The notes beneath the pieces are model-generated. The model was not told the origin of the DNA, searched no databases, and saw only the letters and a list, made by a program, of their open reading frames with translations. Below, piece after piece: positions 7,568 to 15,171 of a stretch of DNA of 64,000 nucleotides; the first letter of the stretch is position 1, and each line of letters begins with the position of its first letter. The stretch spans positions 1,137,501 through 1,201,500 of the forward strand of contig CP107220.1 in NCBI GenBank assembly GCA_025757685.1. Direction: 5' to 3'. Both the position numbers and the translations under genes were made by a program. The stretch is from Oscillospiraceae bacterium (GTDB taxonomy: Bacteria; Bacillota; Clostridia; Oscillospirales; Acutalibacteraceae).

Positions 7568-7819
7568 GGTAACAGCAAGGACGAGAAACAGTACTCCCCC
7601 ACCCTGTGCAGAGAGAACAGGCGGTCGGTGCAAGCCTGGGCAGGCGGCGGAGGAACCCATCTTTGAGCTGTGCGCCGAACGCAAAGGCTATTAAGGCGTA
7701 CCGGGAGCTCCCGTTACAGAGCGCGCAGAGTGCAGGCTCAGCCTGAATTTAGGTGGTAACACGGATCAATGATTCGCCCTAAACCGATCGTCACAGATCG
7801 GCTTAGGGCTTTATTTTTT
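7568..7819 (+). promoter_or_regulatory. T-box riboswitch (proline) controlling proS
   Basis: Leader of about 250 nt. It contains the T-box sequence AGGTGGTAACACGG (7751-7764), whose bulge pairs with the NCCA end of uncharged tRNA, and a stem I region with AGAGAACAGG and CGGTCGGTGCAAG segments. The likely specifier is CCC (7656-7658, in GGAACCCATC), a proline codon, matching the downstream gene. A terminator at 7776-7819 is the regulated element: uncharged tRNA-Pro should favour the antiterminator and raise proS expression. The specifier is my reading of the stem-loop and was not folded. Confidence 0.88.
7776..7819 (+). terminator. T-box-controlled terminator
   Basis: Long stem GCCCTAAACCGATC / GATCGGCTTAGGGC with a short loop, followed by TTTATTTTTT. 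It ends directly before the proS Shine-Dalgarno site. Confidence 0.88.
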
Positions 7820-7832
7820 GGAGGTTTTTTGT

Positions 7833-9536
7833 ATGAAACTGGAACACTTAGTTGGCGATCGCTTTAAGGAGCGCCCGGCAGACTGTCAGGTAGACAGCCA
7901 CGCCCTGATGGTGCGCGGCGGCTACATCAAGTATGTGGCAAACGGCATTTACTCCTCTTACCCGCCCTTAAAGCGGGTGCTGAAGAAGCTGGAGCAAATC
8001 ATGCGGGAAGAGATGGACGCCCTGGACGGTCAGGAAGTGCAGTTCCCGGTGGTGATGCCCGCCTCTCTGTGGGCAGAGTCCGGCCGGTATGAGAGTATCG
8101 GCAAAGAGTTGCTGCGCTTTACGGACCGCAACGGTGCCGATATGGTGCTGGGTATGACCCACGAGGAGGCTGCGGTGCAACTGGTGCGAGAATACGCCGG
8201 CACCTACACCAAGTACCCCTTTATGATCTATCAAATTCAGACCAAGTTCCGGGACGAGGCGCGCCCCAGAGCCGGACTGATCCGTGTGCGTGAGTTCACT
8301 ATGAAGGACGCTTACTCCTTCCACACCAGCCAGGAGGACCTGGACGATTATTACGAAAAGTGCCACAAGGCTTATGAGCGCATTTTTGCCCGCGCCGGTG
8401 TGCCGGAGGTGATCTCTGTTGCTTCAGACTCCGGTATGATGGGCGGCAGCGTATCCCACGAATTTATGTTCCTGACCCCCATTGGTGAGGACTCTATCGT
8501 GCTGTGCGACGACTGCGGATATAAGGCCAACATGGAGGCTGCCGAGTCTATCCTGGAGCCGGTGGAAAATGCCCCCTCCCAGCCGCTGACTAAAGTGCAC
8601 ACCCCGGATATGCACACCATTGAGGAAGTATGCACCTATCTGCACGCCGACTCTAAGGACAGTGCCAAGGCCGTGGTGTACCAGACCAATAATGAAGACA
8701 AATATGTGGTACTGTTCCTGCGAGGCGACCTGGAAGTGAACGAGACCAAGCTCACCAACTTTTTGGGTGAGGAAATTCATCCGGCAGTAATTACAGAAGA
8801 ATGTGGTCTGCACGCCGGCTTTATCGGTCCTGCCAACCTAAGCGGCGACTTTACCGTGCTATACGACCGCTCCCTGGAGGGGCGCAACAACCTGTGTGCC
8901 GGTGCCAACGAGACGGATTACCACTACACCGGCGTGGACATGCAGCGGGATGTGCCCGGCGCGGAATACCACGATTTTGCCAAGGTGGTTGAGGGCGGTA
9001 TCTGCCCCTGCTGCGGCAAAAAGAGCATTCATATTTCCCGTGGTATTGAGGTGGGCAACATCTTCCAGCTGGGCAAGAAGTACACCGAGCCTATGGGTAT
9101 GACCTATACGGATCGGGACGGCAAGAGCCGTGTGCCGATCATGGGCTGCTACGGCATTGGCGTTGGCCGACTGGCCGCCGCTGTGTGCGAGGCGCACCAC
9201 GACGACTACGGTCCCATTTGGCCCAAGGCCATTGCCCCCTGGCAGGTGCACCTGTGTGCTGTGCGTGCAGACAATGAAGAAGTGCGCGCCTTTGCCGATA
9301 CACTGTACAACACCTTGCAGGAGAAGGGCGTAGAAGTGATCTACGATGACCGTTCTGTCAGCGCCGGCGTTATGTTCTCCGACGCAGATCTGCTGGGCGT
9401 ACCCCTGCGGGTGATCGTCAGCCCCAGGAATCTGAAAAACGGCGTGGTGGAGCTGACCGCCCGGGACAAGAGTTTCTCTGAGACCGCACCCACTGCAGAA
9501 GCGGTAGACGCCATTTTGGCCAAGCTGGCAGAATGA
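7833..9536 (+). CDS. proS: Prolyl-tRNA synthetase (bacterial type)
   Basis: Charges tRNA-Pro with proline. The 567-residue length, with an insertion domain between class II motifs 2 and 3, marks the bacterial ProRS type that edits Ala-tRNA-Pro. Motif 2 lies in FRDEARPRAGLIRVREF, the GMTHEE loop is present, motif 3 is GIGVGRL, and a C-terminal anticodon-binding domain carries ISPR-like VIVSPRNL. ATG 7833 is preceded by GGAGG. Controlled by the T-box upstream. Its stop overlaps the phosphatase gene. Confidence 0.97.
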   Translation: MKLEHLVGDRFKERPADCQVDSHALMVRGGYIKYVANGIYSSYPPLKRVLKKLEQIMREEMDALDGQEVQFPVVMPASLWAESGRYESIGKELLRFTDRNGADMVLGMTHEEAAVQLVREYAGTYTKYPFMIYQIQTKFRDEARPRAGLIRVREFTMKDAYSFHTSQEDLDDYYEKCHKAYERIFARAGVPEVISVASDSGMMGGSVSHEFMFLTPIGEDSIVLCDDCGYKANMEAAESILEPVENAPSQPLTKVHTPDMHTIEEVCTYLHADSKDSAKAVVYQTNNEDKYVVLFLRGDLEVNETKLTNFLGEEIHPAVITEECGLHAGFIGPANLSGDFTVLYDRSLEGRNNLCAGANETDYHYTGVDMQRDVPGAEYHDFAKVVEGGICPCCGKKSIHISRGIEVGNIFQLGKKYTEPMGMTYTDRDGKSRVPIMGCYGIGVGRLAAAVCEAHHDDYGPIWPKAIAPWQVHLCAVRADNEEVRAFADTLYNTLQEKGVEVIYDDRSVSAGVMFSDADLLGVPLRVIVSPRNLKNGVVELTARDKSFSETAPTAEAVDAILAKLAE

Positions 9537-10015
9537 GCGTAACGAACCGGCCGATACGCATTTTGTTCGTGTGCCACGGCAACATTTGCCGCTCGCCTAT
9601 GGCGGAATTCATCTTTAAGGATATGGTGCGGCAGGTGGGACTGGCAGATCAATTTGAGATTGCGTCCGCTGCCACCAGCCGAGAAGAGATCTGGCACGGC
9701 AAAGGCAATCCGGTGTACCCGCCTGCCAAGGCAGAGTTGGCTGCCCACGGCTTGTCCTGTGACGGCAAGCGCGCCCGACAGCTGACTGTCGCCGATTATG
9801 ACTACTACGATCTGCTGCTGGCCATGGATGGCAACAATGTGCGTAATCTGCACCGTATGCTGGGCGGCGACCCGCAGCATAAGATCAAAAAGCTGCTGGA
9901 CTATGCCCACGGCGGCGATGTGGCCGACCCTTGGTACAGCCGGGATTTCGCCCGCGCTTATCAGGATATCGCCACCGGCTGCCGCGCCCTGCTCACCGCC
10001 CTTACAACCAAATAA
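9533..10015 (+). CDS. Low-molecular-weight protein tyrosine phosphatase
   Basis: The 160-residue product has the N-terminal P-loop CX5R motif VCHGNICRS (Cys14, Arg20) and the general-acid Asp in ADPWYS near the C terminus, both required for the Cys-based phosphatase mechanism. It removes phosphate from tyrosine or possibly arginine residues; specificity is not decidable here. The start overlaps the proS stop as ATGA, so its expression follows the proline T-box, which is a curious but probably incidental link. Confidence 0.92.
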   Translation: MSVTNRPIRILFVCHGNICRSPMAEFIFKDMVRQVGLADQFEIASAATSREEIWHGKGNPVYPPAKAELAAHGLSCDGKRARQLTVADYDYYDLLLAMDGNNVRNLHRMLGGDPQHKIKKLLDYAHGGDVADPWYSRDFARAYQDIATGCRALLTALTTK

Positions 10016-10064
10016 AAAAACGCCCCGGCACAAAGGCAATGCAACTTTGTACCGGGGTATTTTT
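10016..10064. terminator. Bidirectional terminator
   Basis: CCCCGGCACAAAG / CTTTGTACCGGGG stem (10023-10057) flanked by an A-tract and a T-tract. It serves the phosphatase gene and the converging CotJC-like gene. Confidence 0.88.
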
Positions 10065-10070
10065 ATCGGC

Positions 10071-10670
10071 TTATTTGTCAAACGACGGATTGGTCATATA
10101 GTAATTTTTGCTGTTCAGCTTATCGGTGGCTACCCGCAGCCCCTCACCGAAGCGCTGATAATGGACGATCTCCCGCTCCCGCAGGAACTTGATTGGTTGG
10201 ATAATATCCGGATCGTCTACCAGGCGCAGAATGTTGTCATAGGTGACCCGCGCCTTTTGCTCCGCCGCCAGATCCTCGTTCAGGTCGGCAATGGTGTCGC
10301 CCTTTACGCCGATACTCGCTGCGTTCCAAGGGGAGCCACTGGCAGAGGTTGGATACACACCGGCGGTGTGATCCACAAAGTAGGCGGCAAATCCGGGATT
10401 TTCTTCGATCTGCTTTTCCGTCAAGTTGCGGGTCAGTTGGTGCACCATGGCGCCGATCATTTCCAGGTGCCCCAGCTCCTCCACACCAATGTCCGTGAGC
10501 AGACCCTTCAACTCCGGATACGGCATAGAATACCGCTGGGACAAATAGCGCAGACTGGCACCCAGTTCCCCATCCGGGCCGCCGTACTGACTGATGATAA
10601 TGGACGCAGCGCGGGGATCCGGATTCTTAATATTGATGGGGTATTGCAATTTTTTTATATAACTAAACAT
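10071..10670 (-). CDS. cotJC: CotJC-like manganese catalase family protein
   Basis: The 199-residue four-helix-bundle protein belongs to the dimanganese catalase/CotJC family. Metal ligand motifs are visible: GVEELGHLEMIG (Glu and His) and REREIVHYQRFGE (Glu and His), with an Asp/Glu-containing helix LAAEQKARVTYDNI between them. CotJC is a spore-coat inner layer protein in Bacillus, and clostridial relatives occur in spores or as peroxide defence. CotJA and CotJB are not adjacent. AAAGGAGAG lies before the ATG. Suggests a spore-forming host. Confidence 0.85.
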   Translation of the reverse strand: MFSYIKKLQYPINIKNPDPRAASIIISQYGGPDGELGASLRYLSQRYSMPYPELKGLLTDIGVEELGHLEMIGAMVHQLTRNLTEKQIEENPGFAAYFVDHTAGVYPTSASGSPWNAASIGVKGDTIADLNEDLAAEQKARVTYDNILRLVDDPDIIQPIKFLREREIVHYQRFGEGLRVATDKLNSKNYYMTNPSFDK

Positions 10671-10771
10671 ACCATCTCTCCTTTTCTCTGCATACTATGC
10701 AGAGACGCCTGTTTGGGTGCGCATAGAAAGCGAGCCGTCAAAGCAAATTCCGTCCTTTTTGTGCAAATCGG

Positions 10772-10800
10772 TTGCCACGCAGGGCAAAATGTGGTAAAAT
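10772..10800 (+). promoter_or_regulatory. galT promoter
   Basis: TTGCCA (10772-10777), 17-bp spacer, TAAAAT (10795-10800), 50 bp ahead of the ATG. Confidence 0.65.
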
Positions 10801-10849
10801 AAAGGCTCCAAAAAATCCCGCTGTTAGGGCAGAAAGCGAAGGTAGAATC

Positions 10850-12346
10850 ATGGATGTATTTGAGGGAATCACAGCGCTGGCAGATTACGGCGTACGCACC
10901 GGCCTGATTGAAGAGGCGGATCGCACCTGGGCTGTCAATGCGTTGCTGGCGGCGCTGGAGCTGGACGCATACGAGGAACGCACCGTCACCGGCCAACCGG
11001 CACTGACGGAAATTTTAGACTCTCTGCTAAACTATGCTTGCGCAAACGGGCTGTGCCAGGACTCTGTGGTGTACCGGGATCTTTTTGACACCAAGCTGAT
11101 GGGTCTGCTGACCCCGCGACCCTCTGCGGTGATCCGCCGATTTTGGGATCTGTACGCAGAGAGCCCCAAGGCAGCCACAGATGATTACTACGCCTTTAGC
11201 AAGACCACCAATTACATTCGTGCGGACCGACTGGCCAAGGACGCTAAGTGGATCACTCCCACCCCTTACGGCGATATGGATATAACCATCAATCTATCCA
11301 AGCCGGAGAAGGACCCCAAGGCCATTGCGGCTGCCCTGCAAATGAAGCAAAGCGCTTACCCCAAGTGCCAGCTGTGCAAGGAGAACGAGGGCTACGCCGG
11401 GCGGGTCAATCACCCGGCACGGCAAAACCACCGGATCATTCCCCTGGAAATGGGCGGCGGCCCCTGGTTCTTGCAGTATTCGCCTTACGGCTACTATAAC
11501 GAGCACTGTATTGTATTTAACAGCCGGCACACGCCGATGAAAATCGACCGCAGCGCGTTCCAAAAGCTGTTTGATTTTGTAGAAAAGTTTCCCCACTATT
11601 TTGTAGGCTCCAATGCAGACCTGCCCATCGTAGGCGGCTCCATTCTCACCCACGAGCACTTCCAAGGCGGGCACTATACCTTTGCTATGACAAAGGCACC
11701 GATAGAGACCCCCTATGCCTTTGCCGGATATAAAGATATTGAGGCCGGAATCGTCAAGTGGCCCATGTCCGTACTGCGCCTGCGTGGGGATGAACCGGCG
11801 CGCATTTGCGACCTGGCAGACAAAGTGCTGCAAGCCTGGCGCGGCTATACGGACCCGGATGCCTTTATCTACGCCGAGACCGATGGCACACCCCACAACA
11901 CCATTACCCCCATCGCACGGTTCCGGAACGGTAAATATGAACTGGATCTGGTGCTGCGCAACAACATTACCACCCCGGCATGCCCGGACGGACTGTACCA
12001 CCCCCACCCGGAATACCATCATATTAAGAAAGAGAATATCGGCCTGATTGAGGTTATGGGTTTGGCAGTACTGCCCGCCCGGTTAAAGACAGAGCTGGAG
12101 CTGTTGCGTGACGCACTGCTCCATGGCACAGACATTGCCGCCGACGAACGCATTGCCAAACACAAGGACTGGGCAATGGAGATCGCCGCCAAGAACGCCT
12201 TAACCGCCGAGAATTGCATGGACATTCTGCAACAGGAAGTGGGCAAAGTCTTTGCTGCCATTTTGGAGCAGTGCGGCGTGTTTGACCGTAATGAAGCCGG
12301 TAAAGCCCAGTTTCTGCGCTTCCTAAGCAGCATAGAAACAGCATAA
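10850..12346 (+). CDS. galT: UDP-glucose--hexose-1-phosphate uridylyltransferase (Firmicutes type GalT)
   Basis: Exchanges UMP between UDP-glucose and galactose-1-phosphate in the Leloir pathway. At 498 residues it is the longer Firmicutes class (GalT type 2), not the roughly 350-residue E. coli class. The diagnostic central motif SILTHEHFQGG with the following HYTF is present, as is CQLCKENEGYAGR. ATG 10850 follows a modest GAAGG site; the in-frame upstream extension overlaps the promoter and is not used. galK and galE are not nearby, so it is a detached gene of galactose use. Confidence 0.95.
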   Translation: MDVFEGITALADYGVRTGLIEEADRTWAVNALLAALELDAYEERTVTGQPALTEILDSLLNYACANGLCQDSVVYRDLFDTKLMGLLTPRPSAVIRRFWDLYAESPKAATDDYYAFSKTTNYIRADRLAKDAKWITPTPYGDMDITINLSKPEKDPKAIAAALQMKQSAYPKCQLCKENEGYAGRVNHPARQNHRIIPLEMGGGPWFLQYSPYGYYNEHCIVFNSRHTPMKIDRSAFQKLFDFVEKFPHYFVGSNADLPIVGGSILTHEHFQGGHYTFAMTKAPIETPYAFAGYKDIEAGIVKWPMSVLRLRGDEPARICDLADKVLQAWRGYTDPDAFIYAETDGTPHNTITPIARFRNGKYELDLVLRNNITTPACPDGLYHPHPEYHHIKKENIGLIEVMGLAVLPARLKTELELLRDALLHGTDIAADERIAKHKDWAMEIAAKNALTAENCMDILQQEVGKVFAAILEQCGVFDRNEAGKAQFLRFLSSIETA

Positions 12347-12363
12347 AATAAATAGACGCAAAG

Positions 12364-12396
12364 AAGCCGCACAGAAAGATCTGTGCGGCTTTGTTC
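12364..12396. terminator. Terminator between galT and the MATE gene
   Basis: AAGCCGCACAGA, 4-nt loop, TCTGTGCGGCTT, then TTG TTCT. Strong stem with a short T-tract; probably used in both directions. Confidence 0.75.
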
Positions 12397-12409
12397 TGTG
12401 CATTTATAA

Positions 12410-13744
12410 TCAGACTTTGATCTGCACGGCTTTGCGGTACACCGCCAGGGCAATACCGGCGGTGAACAACTCGGTGATCCAAAAGGCATGCCACACACCG
12501 GCGGCGCCCAGCACTCGACTCAGCAGGAATGCCAACGGGACGATGATGACCAAATACCGGCAAAGAGAAATCACTAAGGACGGCGTGCCCTTGCCCAGTC
12601 CCTCCAGCGCACCGGAAGCAGTCACCGATACGGCGGACACAATGAACCCGCCGCTGATGATTCGCAGCGCTGTTTTACCGGCGGCAACAGTAGCTGCATT
12701 CTCGGTAAAAAGACCGATCAGTTGACCGGGAATCACCAGGCACAGCACGGTGCCCACCACCATAATGGCAGCAGTCATCACTAATACGGTGCGGAAGATC
12801 TGCTTGACCCGCCCATATTCCTTGGCGCCGTAATTGAACCCAATCACCGGGCGCATGCCCTGCACAATGCCGTTGGCCGGCAGGTACAGAAACGTTTGCA
12901 GTTTGTAATATGCGCCTAAAATCAGCACATAGGTTTGAGAGAATGTAGCCAAGATGGCGTTCAGTGCAGAGATCAGCACCGAAGGCAAAGCCAAATTCAG
13001 TACCGCCGGAATACCGATGGCATACAAGCGACCCACCAGGTGCCGGGACGGCCGAAGATGCTGCAAGCGGATCTTGACAGAAATGGGGCGCAGGTAATAG
13101 AACAGCAGGTAGATCACCAGAGTAAGCACCTGACCCAGCCCGGTAGCCAGCGCTGCGCCGTCAATGCCCATTTTGGGGAACGGCCCCAGACCGAAGATCA
13201 ACAGCGGATCCAAAATAATATTGGCCAGGCACCCCAGGCCCAGACCCACCATGGTCACCTTCATACGACCGACTGCCTGAAAAATCTTTTCAAATGCCAA
13301 GTCTGCGTTGATAATAATGGAAAAACCAAACACAATACGCCCGTAGCGCACTCCCAGATCGATCACCGCTTGATCCTTGGTAAACGCCTGCAAAAACAGC
13401 GGAATGATGGCAATACACACGCCGGTGAGCAGCACCCCGTGCACCAGCGCCCACAGCATACCCTGCGTGGCTGCCTGGTCCGCGCGTTTCTGCTTTCCGG
13501 CGCCCAAATACAAAGCGATCACGGCGCTGATCCCCACGCCAAAGCCGATGGCAATGGCGTTGACCAGATTTTGCAAGGGATACACCAGGGACAACGCCGT
13601 CATAGCGTCCTCGCTGATGCGGGCCACAAAGTAGCTGTCTACAATATTATAAAGGGCGTTCACCAGCATGGAGAGCACCATGGGCAGCGCCATAGAGGTA
13701 ATCAGCGGCAACACTGCCTTTTTGCGCATAAACTGTTCGTCCAT
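12410..13744 (-). CDS. MATE family multidrug/cation exporter
   Basis: A 444-residue protein with 12 hydrophobic segments in two homologous halves. The N-terminal half has the MATE pattern PLITSMALPMVLSMLVNALYNIVDSYFVARIS and repeated ALSLVYPLQ / GFGVGISAV elements; the second half has GMRPVIGFNYGAK. It likely expels drugs or metabolites with sodium or proton antiport. ATG 13744 follows AGAAAGGAA. A terminator hairpin sits between its promoter and its start codon, suggesting regulated read-through. Confidence 0.9.
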   Translation of the reverse strand: MDEQFMRKKAVLPLITSMALPMVLSMLVNALYNIVDSYFVARISEDAMTALSLVYPLQNLVNAIAIGFGVGISAVIALYLGAGKQKRADQAATQGMLWALVHGVLLTGVCIAIIPLFLQAFTKDQAVIDLGVRYGRIVFGFSIIINADLAFEKIFQAVGRMKVTMVGLGLGCLANIILDPLLIFGLGPFPKMGIDGAALATGLGQVLTLVIYLLFYYLRPISVKIRLQHLRPSRHLVGRLYAIGIPAVLNLALPSVLISALNAILATFSQTYVLILGAYYKLQTFLYLPANGIVQGMRPVIGFNYGAKEYGRVKQIFRTVLVMTAAIMVVGTVLCLVIPGQLIGLFTENAATVAAGKTALRIISGGFIVSAVSVTASGALEGLGKGTPSLVISLCRYLVIIVPLAFLLSRVLGAAGVWHAFWITELFTAGIALAVYRKAVQIKV

Positions 13745-13770
13745 CTGTTTTCCTTTCTGCGTGCAGGTAT

Positions 13771-13880
13771 AAAAAAGCCACGCACTCCAAAGAGTGTGTG
13801 GCGAAAAGATGAGCAACTCCGGAAAAATCCACAACCGAATTTTCGTCCCGTATTGTAGCATAGCTGCCGCCTGCTGTCAA
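13771..13880 (-). promoter_or_regulatory. MATE promoter and attenuator-like leader
   Basis: Minus strand promoter TTGACA (13880-13875), 17-bp spacer, TACAAT (13857-13852). About 45 nt into the transcript begins an intrinsic terminator: GCCACACACTC (13802-13792), short loop, GAGTGCGTGGC (13787-13777), then TTTTTT (13776-13771), all before the start codon at 13744. An upstream TGTGG (near 13832) can pair with the CCACA of the terminator arm, so two exclusive folds are possible. The ligand or effector is unknown. Confidence 0.6.
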
Positions 13881-13918
13881 GCGGCAGCAAAAAAACGAAA
13901 AAAATTTACCGAACCCCC

Positions 13919-13949
13919 TTGACTTGGAGTAAACTCAAAGTGCTATGAT
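13919..13949 (+). promoter_or_regulatory. MerR-type promoter/operator of the cupin-CMD operon
   Basis: TTGACT (13919-13924), 19-bp spacer, TATGAT (13944-13949), with the dyad CTTGGAGTAAACTCAAAG (13923-13940) filling the spacer. The overlong 19-bp spacer with a central dyad is the hallmark of promoters activated by MerR proteins through DNA distortion. Nearly the same element precedes the merR gene at 22935. Confidence 0.85.
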
Positions 13950-13979
13950 AAAAGAAACCAAAACAAGGAGATTTTATCT

Positions 13980-14426
13980 ATGAAATACGCAACAGAAGAA
14001 GCCTTTGTCGGTGCCAACGCATTTGGCAAAGGCGCCGCCAACACGGCTTATGCCCAATACTTTGTAGGCAATTCTTATCTGAATCCCCTTACCGATCCCC
14101 AGGTCACGGCGCTGCATTTGTCCAATGTGACCTTTGAGCCGGGGTGCCGCAACAACTGGCACATTCACCACGCCACAAAAGGCGGCGGTCAGTTGCTGAT
14201 CTGCACCGCCGGTGAGGGCTGGTACCAGGAATGGGGAAAGGCTCCGGTAGCGCTGCACGAGGGCATGGTCATCACCATTCCGCCGGAGGTTAAGCACTGG
14301 CACGGCGCTAAGGGCGACAGTTGGTTCTCCCACATTGCTATGGAAGTGCCCGGTGAGAATGCCTCTAACGAATGGTGCGAGCCGGTGAGCGACGCAGATT
14401 ATAACGCACTGGAGGAAGAAAAATGA
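13980..14426 (+). CDS. Cupin-domain protein
   Basis: A 148-residue single-cupin protein. Motif 1 is visible as NNWHIHHATKGGGQ plus WYQEWG, and motif 2 as PPEVKHWHGAKGD; the His residues would bind a divalent metal. Such cupins are commonly found beside carboxymuconolactone decarboxylase-like proteins and flavodoxins under MerR control in gut Clostridia and Bacteroides, with a proposed role in detoxifying electrophiles; activity is unproven. AAGGAG precedes the ATG. Its stop overlaps the next gene as ATGA, so the two are translated together. Confidence 0.85.
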   Translation: MKYATEEAFVGANAFGKGAANTAYAQYFVGNSYLNPLTDPQVTALHLSNVTFEPGCRNNWHIHHATKGGGQLLICTAGEGWYQEWGKAPVALHEGMVITIPPEVKHWHGAKGDSWFSHIAMEVPGENASNEWCEPVSDADYNALEEEK

Positions 14427-15106
14427 GTTTGCAAAGCACAGACCCGGAATACACCCAGCGACTGGGCGCATTTCTTGAAGAAGTAAGAAACGAACCGGAC
14501 AGCATGCTGGAGCCCACCACCCGCTGGCTGGCGATTCTGGCCACTCTCACCGGCAACGGCAGTGTAGACGCCTACAAAGAGGCACTGCCCCAAGCGCTGC
14601 AAGAGGGGCTTGACCCGGTGGCAGTCAAAGAGATGGTGTACCAGGCCACCGATTACCTGGGCTATGGCCGTGCGCTGCCGTTTCTGCACGCCACCAACGA
14701 CGCGCTGACCGCCGCCGGCATTGCCCTACCACTACCCGGCCAGGCAACCACCACCATGAATGATCGGCTGGAGAAAGGCATTGCCGCCCAAGTCAAAATC
14801 TTTGGCGAACACATGAATGAGGCTTGGAAAGCCGGCACCGTCAACCGCTATTTGGCAGCCAACTGCTTTGGCGATTACTACACCCGCACCGGGTTGGATC
14901 TGGCCCAGCGAGAGATGATCACCTTCTGCTTTCTCTCTGCCCAAGGGGGCTGCGAGCCCCAGTTGATTGCCCACGCCAAGGGCAATATGAACATGGGCAA
15001 CGACGCAGCATTCCTGACCAAAGTGGTGCTCCAGTGTCTGCCCTACATCGGCTATCCTCGCAGCCTAAACGCCATGGGCTGCATTGCGAAGGCCGCCAAA
15101 CAATAA
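14423..15106 (+). CDS. Carboxymuconolactone decarboxylase (CMD) family protein with two CMD units
   Basis: The 227-residue protein contains two CMD-like four-helix units, about residues 30-100 (TRWLAILATLTGNG... DYLGYGRALPFL) and 140-220 (QREMITFCFLSAQGGC... QCLPYIGYPRSLNA). The Cys-x2-Cys of AhpD-type peroxidases is absent in both units, so a thiol peroxidase role is unlikely; a decarboxylase or other small-molecule role is possible. It overlaps the cupin gene by 4 nt and belongs to the MerR-controlled operon. A terminator follows. Confidence 0.85.
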   Translation: MSLQSTDPEYTQRLGAFLEEVRNEPDSMLEPTTRWLAILATLTGNGSVDAYKEALPQALQEGLDPVAVKEMVYQATDYLGYGRALPFLHATNDALTAAGIALPLPGQATTTMNDRLEKGIAAQVKIFGEHMNEAWKAGTVNRYLAANCFGDYYTRTGLDLAQREMITFCFLSAQGGCEPQLIAHAKGNMNMGNDAAFLTKVVLQCLPYIGYPRSLNAMGCIAKAAKQ

Positions 15107-15116
15107 TCAATAAGCA

Positions 15117-15157
15117 AAAACACCCCTGCACAGCAGCAAGCCGTGCGGGGGTGTTTT
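15117..15157. terminator. Bidirectional terminator between the CMD gene and sbcC
   Basis: AAAAACACCCCTGCAC / GTGCGGGGGTGTTTT stem with A and T tracts on the two sides. Confidence 0.85.
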
Positions 15158-15171
15158 GTATCTAAATGCAG

